46,627 nucleotides of DNA, taken from Chitinophagales bacterium. GTDB taxonomy: Bacteria; Bacteroidota; Bacteroidia; Chitinophagales; JADIYW01. Positions 1-10,500 of the stretch are shown in pieces. Below the pieces are notes generated by a model that was not told where the DNA came from, did not search any database, and saw only the letters and a program-made list of their open reading frames with translations. The stretch is taken from assembly GCA_019694955.1 (NCBI GenBank), contig JAIBAX010000034.1, positions 1 through 46,627 of the forward strand, given 5' to 3'. Position 1 is the first letter of the stretch. Every line of letters begins with the position of its first letter. The position numbers were made by a program, and so were the translations under genes.

Positions 1-79
1 GAGCGCAGCTTTCCATTTCCTTTTGCCGCACAAAAACGTCCCGTTTTTGAATCGGCTTTTGTTTAGTTTTGTTATTCAT
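1..79 (-). CDS. Possible partial small CDS cut by the left edge
   Basis: A minus-strand reading frame opens at an ATG at 77-79 and stays open for 26 codons to the window edge. The visible peptide begins MNNKTKQKPIQKRD and is rich in Lys and Gln. It has the same orientation as the membrane protein upstream, 114 bp away. No domain can be recognised in so short a piece and there is no clear ribosome binding site, so this may be chance. Confidence 0.25.
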   Translation of the reverse strand, partial: MNNKTKQKPIQKRDVFVRQKEMESCA

Positions 80-193
80 AGTTTTAAATTTTACACAATA
101 CTTCCCCAAGTCGCTTGAACGACCATTTAGAGGGGTTTTAAATACAGTTTGCTCTTTTAAGTGCTTCTTACAACAACATGAGGGGCTTACCAT

Positions 194-586
194 TTAACCT
201 TTCACTTCCGGCATTTTTGTAGTTTCTGGTGCGTGCCTTTCTTCATATACTTTTAATACGGCATTGCTGACAATTACGGCAAAAGAAAACAACAGTCGCA
301 GCAGACTTTCATTATCATCAGAAAGGGATATCCATTGCAAATGATCTATGATACCGCCGGAAATATAACCGATCAATGCCACAACATTCACCCACAACAA
401 CCGATTGTTCAGCGCAGGATTCAAGTATATTTGTATGCCTTGCAAAACAATCAACAATAACATCAATACTGCTCCGGTGTACATGCGAACGCTCCCATTC
501 ATATTGGCCATATTAAAGGTATCTAGTGCCGCCTGAACCACAGGTATCAAACTCACTAAAACAGCGTACAATTTTTGATTTTTCAT
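194..586 (-). CDS. Small four-helix membrane protein, holin-like
   Basis: This 130-residue protein has about four hydrophobic segments (roughly residues 5-22, 36-55, 62-80 and 92-112) joined by short loops, and a charged tail ending in PEVKG. Size and layout resemble phage holins or small integral membrane proteins, but I do not recognise a named family. It lies across a 537-bp AT-rich region from a CI-like repressor read on the other strand. That pairing is compatible with a decayed prophage or a small regulated membrane cassette. The function is inferred only from topology. Confidence 0.6.
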   Translation of the reverse strand: MKNQKLYAVLVSLIPVVQAALDTFNMANMNGSVRMYTGAVLMLLLIVLQGIQIYLNPALNNRLLWVNVVALIGYISGGIIDHLQWISLSDDNESLLRLLFSFAVIVSNAVLKVYEERHAPETTKMPEVKG

Positions 587-1123
587 GTCTTTATAATTTA
601 AATAGGTAAAAAATATGTTTCATACATGGCCATGTAATTCAACAATACAAATATACATATTATTTTTGTATTTGTAAATATTTGTACAATTATTTTTATT
701 ATTTTAGTAAAATGTCTAAATACTCGCACACGCTTGTGTATAAATTTTTAACACACTAAAGAACTATTTAAAAAACATTCGACGGATCTTGCCACGAATA
801 AAAGCTAATAACAAGATGATTTATAAAGTAGTCCACTCTTGTTCTCGTGAAGACACGAGAACAAGGAATTAGGTTTTAAAATGGACTATTTTATAATTAT
901 TTATGTGATTACACAAAGCGCACTCAAGGAATTGTTAAAAAAAAACAGTAAAATAGATTTACCACGAATGCACGAACAAAGGTTTAACCCAGAAAAAGCT
1001 TATCCATCACAGTGATAAATGATCAAATTCTCTTGAATTGATTACATAAAAAGGTTGCAAATGTTGTAAATTTTCCCCATCTTTGAACAAATTATTTTTG
1101 TTCAATCAATCATTGTACAATTT
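587..1123. promoter_or_regulatory. AT-rich control region between membrane protein and repressor
   Basis: No gene is visible in this 537-bp gap. Just upstream of the repressor is a perfect dyad, TTGAACAAA - 5 nt - TTTGTTCAA, at 1083-1105, followed by the palindrome ATTGTACAAT at 1112-1121. The same word TTGTACAAT recurs at 682-690, near the start of the divergent membrane-protein gene. These are plausible operators for the repressor acting on both transcripts. Two fragments (near 792 and 962) contain CCACGAAT, a motif often seen in dispersed Bacteroidota repeats. The MITE-like repeat at 816-900 also lies here. Confidence 0.5.
816..900. repeat. MITE-like structured palindromic repeat, copy 1
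   Basis: This element has an inner perfect hairpin (arms GTTCTCGTG and CACGAGAAC, loop AAGA) nested in an outer inverted repeat (TATAAAGTAGTCCA against TGGACTATTTTATA). A second copy lies at 18014-18101 with the same inner hairpin and the shared words GGAATTAG and TGTGATT downstream. The outer stems differ by a compensating change: GTCCA/TGGAC here, GTCTA/TAGAC there. No reading frame is present. Confidence 0.8.
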
Positions 1124-1879
1124 ATGAAAGAATTAATAGATAAAATTGCTATTGGACAGCGCATCAAGCGCTGTCGGGAGATGTTGGAGATGTCTCAGAT
1201 TAGCTTTTCGCAGGCGTTAAATGTTAAGCAACAAACGATCTCACAAATTGAGAATGGCTCCATCCTGCCATCTTTTGAGATATTGGTATTATTAGCAGAA
1301 AAATATGGCGTTTCCTATCAAGAGATCATCGATGGAAGAAAAGCGGATAAGGATAGACAAAATGTTTCTTTGCCATCAGAATTGGTCAGCGTACCCATTA
1401 CGGATATTTCTGTTGCTGCGGGAATGGGCAATTTCAATGAGGATTATGTTGAAATCATGAATACCATTCAACTGCCACCTCATTTGGTAAGAAAAGGCAA
1501 ACATCTCTGTGTAAAAATCAAAGGGCATAGCATGTCTCCTACTTTACAAGACGGTGGCTTTGTCATCATCCGACAATTGGAACATTTTGAATGGGAGAAA
1601 CAAACAGATGAGCGCATTTTTGTCATCACTACAAAGAAAGGTGAGGCATTTATTAAGCGACTAAAACTACGTTTTAAGAAGGATTTTGTTGTGTGTATGT
1701 CAGATAATCCAGATAAGTTTACTTATCCCAATTTCAATCTAGATATCAATGACATTAATACATTATGGTATGCAGAATGGTATCTTTCTGCGAAGATGCC
1801 AAACATTCACGAACAATACTATGAACGCTTACAACGCTTGGAGGACGAAGTGGATGAGATAAAACGCAAATTAGGCTAA
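1124..1879 (+). CDS. CI/LexA-like repressor: XRE helix-turn-helix plus S24 peptidase domain
   Basis: The 251-residue protein has an N-terminal XRE DNA-binding domain (residues 10-65, with QQTISQIENGSILPS as the turn and recognition helix). A linker follows with an Ala-Gly cleavage pair (A99-G100, context SVAAGMG). The C-terminal S24 domain has the catalytic Ser136 in KGHSMSPTLQDG and Lys178 in GEAFIKRLK. This layout is that of self-cleaving phage repressors that respond to DNA damage. Its C-terminal end (LQRLEDEVDEIKRKLG) looks like a short coiled coil, possibly for oligomerisation. Operator-like dyads lie immediately upstream, so it probably autoregulates. Whether it serves a live prophage or is a host stress regulator cannot be decided here. 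Confidence 0.85.
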   Translation: MKELIDKIAIGQRIKRCREMLEMSQISFSQALNVKQQTISQIENGSILPSFEILVLLAEKYGVSYQEIIDGRKADKDRQNVSLPSELVSVPITDISVAAGMGNFNEDYVEIMNTIQLPPHLVRKGKHLCVKIKGHSMSPTLQDGGFVIIRQLEHFEWEKQTDERIFVITTKKGEAFIKRLKLRFKKDFVVCMSDNPDKFTYPNFNLDINDINTLWYAEWYLSAKMPNIHEQYYERLQRLEDEVDEIKRKLG

Positions 1880-1925
1880 TTGCCTAGTTATTAGCGATAA
1901 GTAATTGGTTTCATGTTATAAGAAT

Positions 1926-1958
1926 AGACCTGACAGGTTTTGAAAACCTGTCAGGTCT
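1926..1958. terminator. Perfect palindrome between convergent genes, probable bidirectional terminator
   Basis: A perfect 16-bp stem (arm AGACCTGACAGGTTTT) with a one-base centre lies between the stop codons of the repressor (+) and the response regulator (-). Very similar CCTGACAGG...CCTGTCAGG palindromes are, from memory, common between convergent genes in many Bacteroidota genomes. The A/T centre gives no long T tract on either side. Its position nevertheless suggests transcription termination in both directions. Confidence 0.65.
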
Positions 1959-1970
1959 TAGTTGTTCAAT

Positions 1971-2666
1971 TTAATTCTCAATCAGTTTATAGCCCATACC
2001 GTGTACATTGACGATATTTATGGACTCGTCATCTTTGAGGTATTTTCTAATCTTAGAGATGAATACGTCCATGCTTCTGGCGGTAAAGTAGCTATCGTTG
2101 TTCCAAACACGCTTTAACGCCAATTCTCTCTCCAGAATATTATTTTTCTTTTCGAAGAAGAGCCTTAGCAATTCATTTTCTTTTGTTGTTAGTGCAGTCA
2201 CCTTCTCACCAAAGACTAATTTTTGATTTTTATAGTCCAGCGTAGTTTTGCCGGCACTGTAAGAATCTTGGACGGCAACGGGTTCAGGCTTTTCTGTCCT
2301 GCGGAGAATGGCGTTCATTTTTAGTTCTAACACTTCCATGCTAAATGGCTTGGTGATATAATCATCAGCGCCGATGGTAAGGCCTTTTATTTTATCTTCC
2401 TTCAGGGATTTCGCTGTAAGAAAGATAATGGGTATTTCCGTATTCTCTGAGCGGATATCTTCAGCCAAGGTAAAGCCGTCTTTCTTTGGCATCATCACGT
2501 CTAAGAGTGCAATATCGTACTCGCCTTTTCTGTAAGCAATCCATCCTTCTTCGCCGTTCTTTTTTAAATCAACGGTAAAATTCTTGTGGTTGAGATATTC
2601 TTGTAACAACATGCCTAAATTAGGGTCGTCTTCTACTAGTAAAACTCTTTTTTTTGTCGCATCCAT
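1971..2666 (-). CDS. rprY: RprY-like response regulator, OmpR/PhoB family
   Basis: The 231-residue protein has a receiver domain (residues 7-122) with the acidic pair E12/D13, phosphoacceptor Asp56 in LLDVMMPKKDG, the conserved Thr in FLTAK and Lys106 in ITKP. A winged-helix output domain follows (about 135-229, with LTTKENELL and ARSMDVFISKIRKYL). Sequence and length match the Bacteroides RprY regulator as I remember it. It is transcribed behind its sensor kinase with only one base between the genes, so the pair is one operon. It presumably binds promoters in an envelope or stress response. No target can be named from this window. Confidence 0.88.
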   Translation of the reverse strand: MDATKKRVLLVEDDPNLGMLLQEYLNHKNFTVDLKKNGEEGWIAYRKGEYDIALLDVMMPKKDGFTLAEDIRSENTEIPIIFLTAKSLKEDKIKGLTIGADDYITKPFSMEVLELKMNAILRRTEKPEPVAVQDSYSAGKTTLDYKNQKLVFGEKVTALTTKENELLRLFFEKKNNILERELALKRVWNNDSYFTARSMDVFISKIRKYLKDDESINIVNVHGMGYKLIEN

Positions 2667-2667
2667 A

Positions 2668-4224
2668 TTATTTGGTTTTAGGTATATAAATTTTAAATAT
2701 TGAACCTTCTTTTGGTTTACTTACTACAAAAATACTACCGCCATGCTTATCTACAATTGTTTTAACATAACTTAACCCTAAGCCGAAGCCTTTTGTATCG
2801 TGAAGGTTTCCTTTTTGCACTCTATAGAACTTTTCAAACACTCTTTTCTGGTCGTCTTTGGACAAACCGATGCCGTTATCGCTGATTTCGAACAATATTC
2901 CATCTTTTTCATCGCTGGTTGACACCTTAATAACGGGTTTTTTATCGTTATATTTTACGGCATTATCCAATAAATTGCTGATGACATTACTAAAGTGCAT
3001 CTCATCCACATTTATCCAAGGTTCTTTGCATTGGAAATCTGTCAGCAACTCACCCTCATTCTCTTCTACTTGTAGTTGGAAATTATTCAGTAAGCCAGTA
3101 ATTAGTTGATGTACGTCCACGGGTGTTTTGTTGAGTTGTATTTCTCCTTTCTCAAGTCTGGCAATTTGCAGTACTTTTTCGACATGATTACCCAGTCGTT
3201 TATTTTCTTCGAAGATAATTCCGGCATAACGCGCCCTGTTTTCCTCGCTAGCACCAATCATCTTGTCTCTAAGCATTTCAGAGGCGAGTGATATCGTTGC
3301 GATGGGCGTTTTTAACTCATGCGTCATGTTATTAATAAAATCTGTCTTCATATCGGAGAGGTACTTCTGTCTGAAAATAATATGTATGGCTAAAAAGAAG
3401 GCGATAACAACCATGATCAAGAAGAATGCCGAGGAAGAAATTTGCCATAGCATTTCATTGAGTAGGAATTTTTTCTTATCTGGGAAGAAAAGTACCAATC
3501 TCTTTTTGGTATCAAAAAAAGTACGTTGTAATAAATCCTTCTTATAAGGACTTAAGAATAAGTCTCTTAATGAGGCATTCTCTGATATTAAGACGAAATT
3601 ATTCTCCGACAACTCGCTTATTGCATACTGAAACCCGGTATTAATGCCTCTATCTTTTAAAGAAGCTGCAATCGTTTCAAGCAATCTTGAAGTATCTATA
3701 AGTTCGGTAATGGGTTGAACGTTGACGAGTTGTTCGTACATTTTGGATATGAAATCTTCTTGTTCTTTTTGCATCTGCTCCATGAGCTCTTTGACATCAT
3801 CTTCCACAGGTCTGCCCATTTCCGGGTCAAATTCATTATGATCTTTCTTGAACTTAAAAGTCGATTCAGCATTTGACTCGCCAATACCCATAAGGTTATC
3901 CGCAGATTTCAAGCCTGTTGAATCGACATACTCCGCATTTGTTGTACTATCTATGGAGGTACTGTCCGGAAGAATGACATAATTCTTTGATTCCTCTGTT
4001 GAGTCGGAAGGAAAAGTACTCTCAAACAACTCGTCTATCAAAGGTTGATACCCTTGATACTTAATTTGCCCAGATATTTGATCAAGTGCTTCAAAAACAG
4101 CAATATCGAAAGCTTGCTCTTTGGCTTGTATAGTATTTTTCAACCATAGCAATTGTATTCCTGTAAGACCTATCAATCCCACCAGAATCAGAACACTTGC
4201 TAATATCAGAAAACGCTTTTGCAT
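2668..4224 (-). CDS. rprX: RprX-like sensor histidine kinase
   Basis: This 518-residue membrane kinase has TM1 at about 5-28 and TM2 at about 264-284, enclosing a periplasmic sensor domain. The sensor has an unusual Ser/Thr/Asp-rich stretch (about 70-130) and an acidic helix (140-165). The HisKA domain carries phosphoacceptor His302 in NMTHELKTPIA. The ATPase domain shows the N box (NLLDNAVKYND), DNGIGL and GFGLGLS. Length and neighbour match RprX of Bacteroides. It autophosphorylates and passes phosphate to the regulator encoded one base downstream. The signal it senses is unknown. Confidence 0.87.
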   Translation of the reverse strand: MQKRFLILASVLILVGLIGLTGIQLLWLKNTIQAKEQAFDIAVFEALDQISGQIKYQGYQPLIDELFESTFPSDSTEESKNYVILPDSTSIDSTTNAEYVDSTGLKSADNLMGIGESNAESTFKFKKDHNEFDPEMGRPVEDDVKELMEQMQKEQEDFISKMYEQLVNVQPITELIDTSRLLETIAASLKDRGINTGFQYAISELSENNFVLISENASLRDLFLSPYKKDLLQRTFFDTKKRLVLFFPDKKKFLLNEMLWQISSSAFFLIMVVIAFFLAIHIIFRQKYLSDMKTDFINNMTHELKTPIATISLASEMLRDKMIGASEENRARYAGIIFEENKRLGNHVEKVLQIARLEKGEIQLNKTPVDVHQLITGLLNNFQLQVEENEGELLTDFQCKEPWINVDEMHFSNVISNLLDNAVKYNDKKPVIKVSTSDEKDGILFEISDNGIGLSKDDQKRVFEKFYRVQKGNLHDTKGFGLGLSYVKTIVDKHGGSIFVVSKPKEGSIFKIYIPKTK

Positions 4225-4302
4225 GATATTGCAATATTACCCGAAACCTAAGACATTACCTATTTTTAGTTCTTAAAAAAAACTAATACGAATAGGAACG
4301 TG

Positions 4303-6609
4303 CTATTTTTTGCCTGTTTCAAGCGCTTTTGCCTGATCCAAATCTATTGGTTTACCATAAGAAAATGCCGAGATATATGCGTCATTACTTCCTCTGGCTT
4401 TCACCGTCTCTAATACACTGGCAACCGTTTTAAAATCATAATAAGTTCCTAATGTATATTTGATAAGACCTTCATTGTTCTTTGTAAATGAAACAACACC
4501 TAAATCTGTCAAGTTGTAGTAATAATCTTTAACATTGCTTTTAAACACACCAAGATTGATCACATAGCTAAGATTAGTGGAAGTATTCATTTTTGCATAA
4601 TCCGGAGACAGGAATACATTATTGGTATAATCTGGCGATTCGGCAACAATTTCCTGTTGTTGCGGAACGGGAACAGAGTCTAGTGGAATACTCTTTAATT
4701 TCATACCTGACGAGTAACCAATCACTTTAAATTCTGTCCTTCTGTTGAGTGCATGTTTTTCTTCCGGGCAATCCACGCCATCCCTACATTCATTAATAAG
4801 TTTTGTTTCGCCATAGCCTTTCGGGAACAATCTTCTTGAATCTATTCCGTTTTGTATAAGATACTCTACTGCGGACTTTGCTCTGTTTTCAGAAAGCACT
4901 CTATTGTATTCATTGCTGGCGCGGCAATCGGTATGTGAACTTAACTCAATAATCAATTTCGGGTTATTCTTCAGTAGTTTCACCAATTTATCTAATTCAA
5001 CTGCAGCATCCGGGCGGATATAGTACTTATCTAAGTCGTAATAAATATTGTTGATGACAATGGGCTTGTCAATTTCAATTTTTCTCAAGGCTTTGTCGAA
5101 TCTATATGGATCAGTGTTAATCATACTTTCATTCAAGTCGAACTCATTGCGGAAAAACTGGTCATTATCGAAAGTAATCACATAGTCATAGCCACATTTG
5201 ATGGTCAATGAATATTCCCCTTTTTCATTGGTAACTGTTTTGATCATTTCTCCTGTCACTTTATTCCTAGCTGTAACGACCACACCGGGTACTACTTGCC
5301 CTGTAGTTTCATCGATTACTTTGCCCTCCACTTTTTGGGTACATTCATCTTTTACTTTGTTGATACGGAACTCATAGATGTCATCGCCTCCTTCACCTCC
5401 AACTCTATTGGAAGAAAAATAGCCTCTATTTCCTTCTGAACTGATGGCCATCCCAAAATCATCTGTAGAACCATTTAATGGAAACCCTAAATTCACGGGT
5501 GCTGACCATTTATCTGCTTTATATGGTTTTGAGAAGTAAATATCTAGTCCACCAAATCCGGGCAGTCCATCTGAAGAGTAATACAAGGTACCATCATCCG
5601 CTACATAAGGAAACATTTCTGCGCCGTCGGTATTGATTTCATCGCCCATATTTTGAGGTTGCGACCAACCAGTTGCGGTCATATGGGTAAAATATATATC
5701 CGTTTGTCCAAACCCTCCGGGCATATCTGACACGAAGTACAGCGTATCTCCGGCTCTATTGTATGCGCCATGACCAACAGAATAGTTGGTATTATTGAAT
5801 TGAAAAGGAATGATGTTTTTCCATTCACCACCTATCAAGGATGCCTGATAAAGGGAGAGTTTCACCTTTGAATCGTTGGCTTTATTGGCTTTATTGTTAA
5901 GGAAATTATTTCTAGTGAATAATATTGTAGTGTTTCCGATAAATGTTGCAGGTCCTTCATGAACCTTTGTATTGATTTCTCCTTTTAACGGTGTTGCAAC
6001 GCCGAAAGAATTTTCTGAGGAAAGTGGCACAAAATAAAGATCCAAGAATGGAAAACCATCCCAATGATAATTTTCCTTAGAAGAAGATTGCCCTTGCCCG
6101 GAAGAAACAAAGATTAAACCATTGTTATAGTATACCGGACCGAAATCATCGTATTTTGTATTGATTCCTTTTAGCTTATTGATGGTATACTTTGCAGAAT
6201 CGGCTGTTAACTTAACTACGTCATCACACCATTTAGCATAAAGGTTTCCCTTTGAAGGATTTGATTTTGCATACTCTAAATAGTTGATCTTAGCCTTTGC
6301 ATAATCCTTTTGGTTGCGCAATAACTCTGCATAATAGAAGAAATAATCGGTGCTGATATTTGGAATCTTGGTGATTTTATCATACCAATTTAAGGCCTCC
6401 GAATAATTCTTTGTCAATCGGTAGCATTCTGCTAATTTGATCGTTGACTCAACATCATCACCGTCTCTTACAATATCCAGGAATAATGGTATTGCTTCTG
6501 AATATGCGAGGTTGTCGAATAATTTATTTGCTTTCTTTACTTTCTCTGACTGTGCAAAAGCATATGAGAGCGTTAAGAAATAAATAATAATTAATAAGTA
6601 CTTTTTCAT
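4303..6609 (-). CDS. OmpA-family protein with TPR, PD40, carboxypeptidase-like and SPOR-like domains
   Basis: The 768-residue exported protein has a signal peptide (residues 1-19, ending YAFAQ) and N-terminal TPR-like helices (20-135). A PD40/WD40-like propeller follows (about 150-415, with repeats such as LYFVSDMPGGFGQTDIYF and GYFSSNRVGGEGGDDIYEF). Then come a carboxypeptidase-regulatory-like fold (about 425-505) and an OmpA peptidoglycan-binding domain (about 515-635, with SSHTDCRASNEYN and ENRAKSAVEYL). The tail (about 665-755) resembles a SPOR domain. The TPR-PD40-OmpA order is that of PorE-type T9SS components, which tie the secretion machinery to peptidoglycan. It is the last gene of an operon with a PorP/SprF protein and a giant T9SS cargo, so it likely supports that cargo's export or anchoring. 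Confidence 0.88.
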   Translation of the reverse strand: MKKYLLIIIYFLTLSYAFAQSEKVKKANKLFDNLAYSEAIPLFLDIVRDGDDVESTIKLAECYRLTKNYSEALNWYDKITKIPNISTDYFFYYAELLRNQKDYAKAKINYLEYAKSNPSKGNLYAKWCDDVVKLTADSAKYTINKLKGINTKYDDFGPVYYNNGLIFVSSGQGQSSSKENYHWDGFPFLDLYFVPLSSENSFGVATPLKGEINTKVHEGPATFIGNTTILFTRNNFLNNKANKANDSKVKLSLYQASLIGGEWKNIIPFQFNNTNYSVGHGAYNRAGDTLYFVSDMPGGFGQTDIYFTHMTATGWSQPQNMGDEINTDGAEMFPYVADDGTLYYSSDGLPGFGGLDIYFSKPYKADKWSAPVNLGFPLNGSTDDFGMAISSEGNRGYFSSNRVGGEGGDDIYEFRINKVKDECTQKVEGKVIDETTGQVVPGVVVTARNKVTGEMIKTVTNEKGEYSLTIKCGYDYVITFDNDQFFRNEFDLNESMINTDPYRFDKALRKIEIDKPIVINNIYYDLDKYYIRPDAAVELDKLVKLLKNNPKLIIELSSHTDCRASNEYNRVLSENRAKSAVEYLIQNGIDSRRLFPKGYGETKLINECRDGVDCPEEKHALNRRTEFKVIGYSSGMKLKSIPLDSVPVPQQQEIVAESPDYTNNVFLSPDYAKMNTSTNLSYVINLGVFKSNVKDYYYNLTDLGVVSFTKNNEGLIKYTLGTYYDFKTVASVLETVKARGSNDAYISAFSYGKPIDLDQAKALETGKK

Positions 6610-6618
6610 AATTATCCT

Positions 6619-7563
6619 TTAAAAATACCTTGGGCTTAAATAAATCTCTCCGAAGGAGCGTTTCTTAAATTCATAAGAAAGGAATATTTCATGTGAGCCT
6701 TTTGAGTTCTGCCTAAGTTGCTTCCACTCTAAGTCATATCCATATCCTATTCTTACATTTGTCAGTTTTTCTTCTTTATTCTTCACCAAATTGTACATGG
6801 CAGTAAATGTGCCTGCATTATCTGTACGATAACCCATTCCCAACCAGAATGCATCTTTAATGATGAAATTTGCGGTAAGTTCCCCTTGAATGGGTGATCC
6901 TTTCACCAATTTTACAATCATTGACGGTTTTATCTTCAAAGCACTACCAGCATCAAATATGGTTGATGCCGTAAGAAAGTAATGATTATTTACGTTGACG
7001 ATTTTTTTGTTCAACATTTCATTATTTAAGATATGCGGTACAGATAGACCTACCGCATAGCGATCTGAATACACATAAACCCCTGCGCCAAAATTAGGCA
7101 TAATCTGACTGGCATCTAATCCTGTGTAAGTAGGGTCTCCTTCGTTATAGGCATCTAATTCTGAGCGCTTAATTTTTTGTGCTATAAAGCCTGCCTGAAT
7201 ACCAAAGGATATTTTAGATTTTTCTGCAATATTTAGCCTATATGCGTACTGCATATTCAATCCAATTCTATTTGTTGCACCAATCTGATCATAGAAAAAT
7301 GCGCCCCCCAAGGCAATTTTATCTTTTTTGAGTGGGGCACTGGCGCCTAAGGTGACAGTAGTTGGAGCACCTTCAAAGCTCACCCATTGCGCTCTAAACA
7401 GTGAATTTATGCTAAACATTTCTCTGCTTCCGGCATAGGCGGGATTAAAAAGATTCTCATTATACACATAATGCGTATATAAGGGATCTTGCTGTGCTCC
7501 TGCTTTGCTCCCAATAAACAGGAGCAGAACCATATATATAAATTTCTTAAACATCTTTTCCAT
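6619..7563 (-). CDS. porP: PorP/SprF family type IX secretion membrane protein
   Basis: The 314-residue protein has a signal peptide (about 1-23, ending SKAGAQ) followed by QDPLYTHYVYNENLFNPAYAG, the hallmark opening of PorP/SprF proteins. The rest is rich in amphipathic beta strands (GLNMQYAYRLN, KISFGIQAGF, VRIGYGYDLEW) and ends with an aromatic residue (SPRYF), as expected for an outer-membrane barrel. In this family SprF-type members are needed for secretion of type B (gliding-associated) CTD cargo. Lying 2 bp from the adhesin gene and 9 bp from the OmpA-family gene, it is probably the dedicated outer-membrane partner of the 1637-residue adhesin. Confidence 0.92.
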   Translation of the reverse strand: MEKMFKKFIYMVLLLFIGSKAGAQQDPLYTHYVYNENLFNPAYAGSREMFSINSLFRAQWVSFEGAPTTVTLGASAPLKKDKIALGGAFFYDQIGATNRIGLNMQYAYRLNIAEKSKISFGIQAGFIAQKIKRSELDAYNEGDPTYTGLDASQIMPNFGAGVYVYSDRYAVGLSVPHILNNEMLNKKIVNVNNHYFLTASTIFDAGSALKIKPSMIVKLVKGSPIQGELTANFIIKDAFWLGMGYRTDNAGTFTAMYNLVKNKEEKLTNVRIGYGYDLEWKQLRQNSKGSHEIFLSYEFKKRSFGEIYLSPRYF

Positions 7564-7565
7564 TT

Positions 7566-10500
7566 TTACTTTTCAACCATTATATATCCTTTAATTACGG
7601 GCAATGCTTCATTGAGGTATAAAATGTAGAAATATGTTCCATTTGGGACAATATCTCCTATTTTCAAACCAGCATTTTCCAACTGTCCACTCCAATTGTT
7701 CTGATATTGGTCGGCTGAAAAGACGATATCTCCCCATCTATTAAATATCTTGAGATAGTTGTCTGGATAGAATTCCAATCCATCAATCTCTAGCACGTCG
7801 TTATTATTATCGCCATTAGGAGATATAGAATTGGGTACTTTCACCTTGAAAATTTCTATTACCACTGTACCTGTGTCACATAAGGTGATAAAACCATTGT
7901 CACAAATTACGTAGGTAAAAGAGTCCAATCCATAATATCCGGGATCTGGCGTGTACACCACCTGACCATTTCCATTGTTTTGAACAGTTCCATTTATAGG
8001 ATTATTTACAACGGTGACTGTAATATCATCGCCATCCGGATCATAATCATTTGTAAGGACATTGATTGTTTGTTCTAAGTCTATTACAGTACGAATGCTA
8101 TCTGTTACAGCTACAGGTGGGTTATTAGGGTTGCCCACAACAATAACGACAATACTTGTATCGCAGAGATTGGGATAACCAAATTTACACAATTGATATA
8201 TAAGTGTATCGTAGCCAACAAAGCCTGACTGTGGTGTATAGAGTACACTATCTCCGTTAATAACTGTTGCAATGCCATGGTTTGGCTGATCCACAATAGA
8301 CGATGTTACAATTCCTTCGCCATCAACATCTATATCGTTTGCTTGCACGTCTATTTGAACGGGGGTAATGGTATCAGTAGTTGTAAAATCTGGATTTGCG
8401 ATGGGTGCATCCGCTACTGCCAAAATGGTAATACAAACACGCGCTTCATCACATTTTGTGTTATTCGGGAAACATATTCTATAACATAGTGAATCTGAAC
8501 CATTATAATTTGCAGACGGTTGATAAAATACCTGATTATTGATGACAGTTGCCTGCCCATGTCTGGGTTGACAAGTTAAGGTCATGGTAATGGTTTGATT
8601 AGGGTCTACCAAATCGTTTTGAAGAACATTAATGGTAATGCTTTGATCTTCATTCACTTCCACACATTCGTCATTGGCAATAATTACATTTGTCAAGTCA
8701 AGGTATTGGACGTAAACGGAAGCGGTATCACATAATCCTCCCGGATCGCAAATTTGATAAACAAATGTATCCACGCCACTAAAGCCCGGTGCAGGTGTAT
8801 AGGTAACTTGACCTGTTGGTGATACAGAGATACTGCCACTATTGGGTTGATCAATAATACTAATGGTTAAAGGATCGCCATCGGGATCGCTATCATTTGT
8901 CAGGATATTGAAACTTACGGGCTGACCGATGACACCATTTACGATATCATTTACGGCTATGGGTTTATCATTTACCGGGGCAACTGTAATGATTAAACGT
9001 GCTGTGTCGCATAAATTCGGGTTTCCATTATCACATACTACATAAAATACGGTATCTGGACCATTGTAGTTAGGGAATGGATTATAGCAAACCTGATTAC
9101 CTTGAACAAATACTGTTCCATGATTCCCACCATATATTCCGGAAACGGATATGGCAGGGCCATCGATATCAGCATCGTTGTTTAGGACACTAACACAAAT
9201 TTGGGTATCTTCATTGGTCACAACGATATTATCATTTGCTACGGGAGGATCATTTATTGGTGTAACTGTTATAATCAATAGGGATGTATCACATTTGCCG
9301 TTTGGTTTGTTATCACAGATAATTACTTTTACCGTATCTTGCCCGTTGTAATTTGGCGCTGGCGTATAGCAAACTTGGTTTCCATTTATTTGAACCGTAC
9401 CATGAGCGGGTTGTCCGACTGTACCACTGATGACAATATTATCGCCATCCACTTCAATATCGTTAGCTAAAACATTTATACAGCCACTACCATCTTCCGG
9501 CACTACTAATACGTCGTTATTTGTCTGTGGAGCATCTTCCACAGGATTTACAGTGATGACTACCTTAGCTGTATCGCAAAGCCCATTTGGTCTATTTTCG
9601 CAGATAACATAAATCAGGGTATCCTTACCATTGTAATTTGAAGATGGCACATAACAATAGGATCCTACTCCGTTATTGGTTATTGTACCATGGTTGGGAT
9701 TGTCTATAATAGTTACCGTCAATTGGTCACCATCGGGTTCACTATCATTATTCAGAACGTTGAAGCATACTTGTGTGTCTTCATTGGTAGAGATATTGTC
9801 ATCATTTGCTATTGGGGCATCATTTAATGGTGTTACATTAATGACTAACAAGGAAGTATCACATTTTCCGGAAGGTTTGTTGTCACAAACGATTACTCGT
9901 ATAGTATCTGCGCCATTAAAATTCGGATTAGGGGTGTAACACACTTGATTGCCAACAACCTGTACGCTGCCTTTCTTAGGCCCGCCAAATGTTCCGGAAA
10001 CAACCAACACGTCACCATCTACTTCAAGGTCATTATTTAGAACGGATATACAAATAGAACCATCCTCAGGAATGGTTACTATATCATCTACAGCAATAGG
10101 TGCATCTTCTACTGGAACAACTGTAATAACAAGTATTGCTGTATCGCACAAAGAAACCGGGTTATTATCACAGATAAAATAGCGAATGGTATCTTTTCCA
10201 TTGTAATTCGCAGATGGAATATAGCAGAACTGCCCGCCTAAAATATTTACTGTTCCGTGTGAAGGGCCTTGGGTGGAGGTTATTGTAATAATATCTCCGT
10301 CTGGTTCAATATCATTGGTGAGAACATTAACACATACTTGTACATCTTCATTGGTTGTAACATTATCGTTATTGGCAATGGGAGGATCGTTCACTGCATT
10401 TACGTTGATTACCAATAGAGAAGTATCACATTTGCCACTAGGTTTATTATCACAAACAACTACCCTGATGGTGTCTTTGCCATCAAAATTAGCATTCGGT

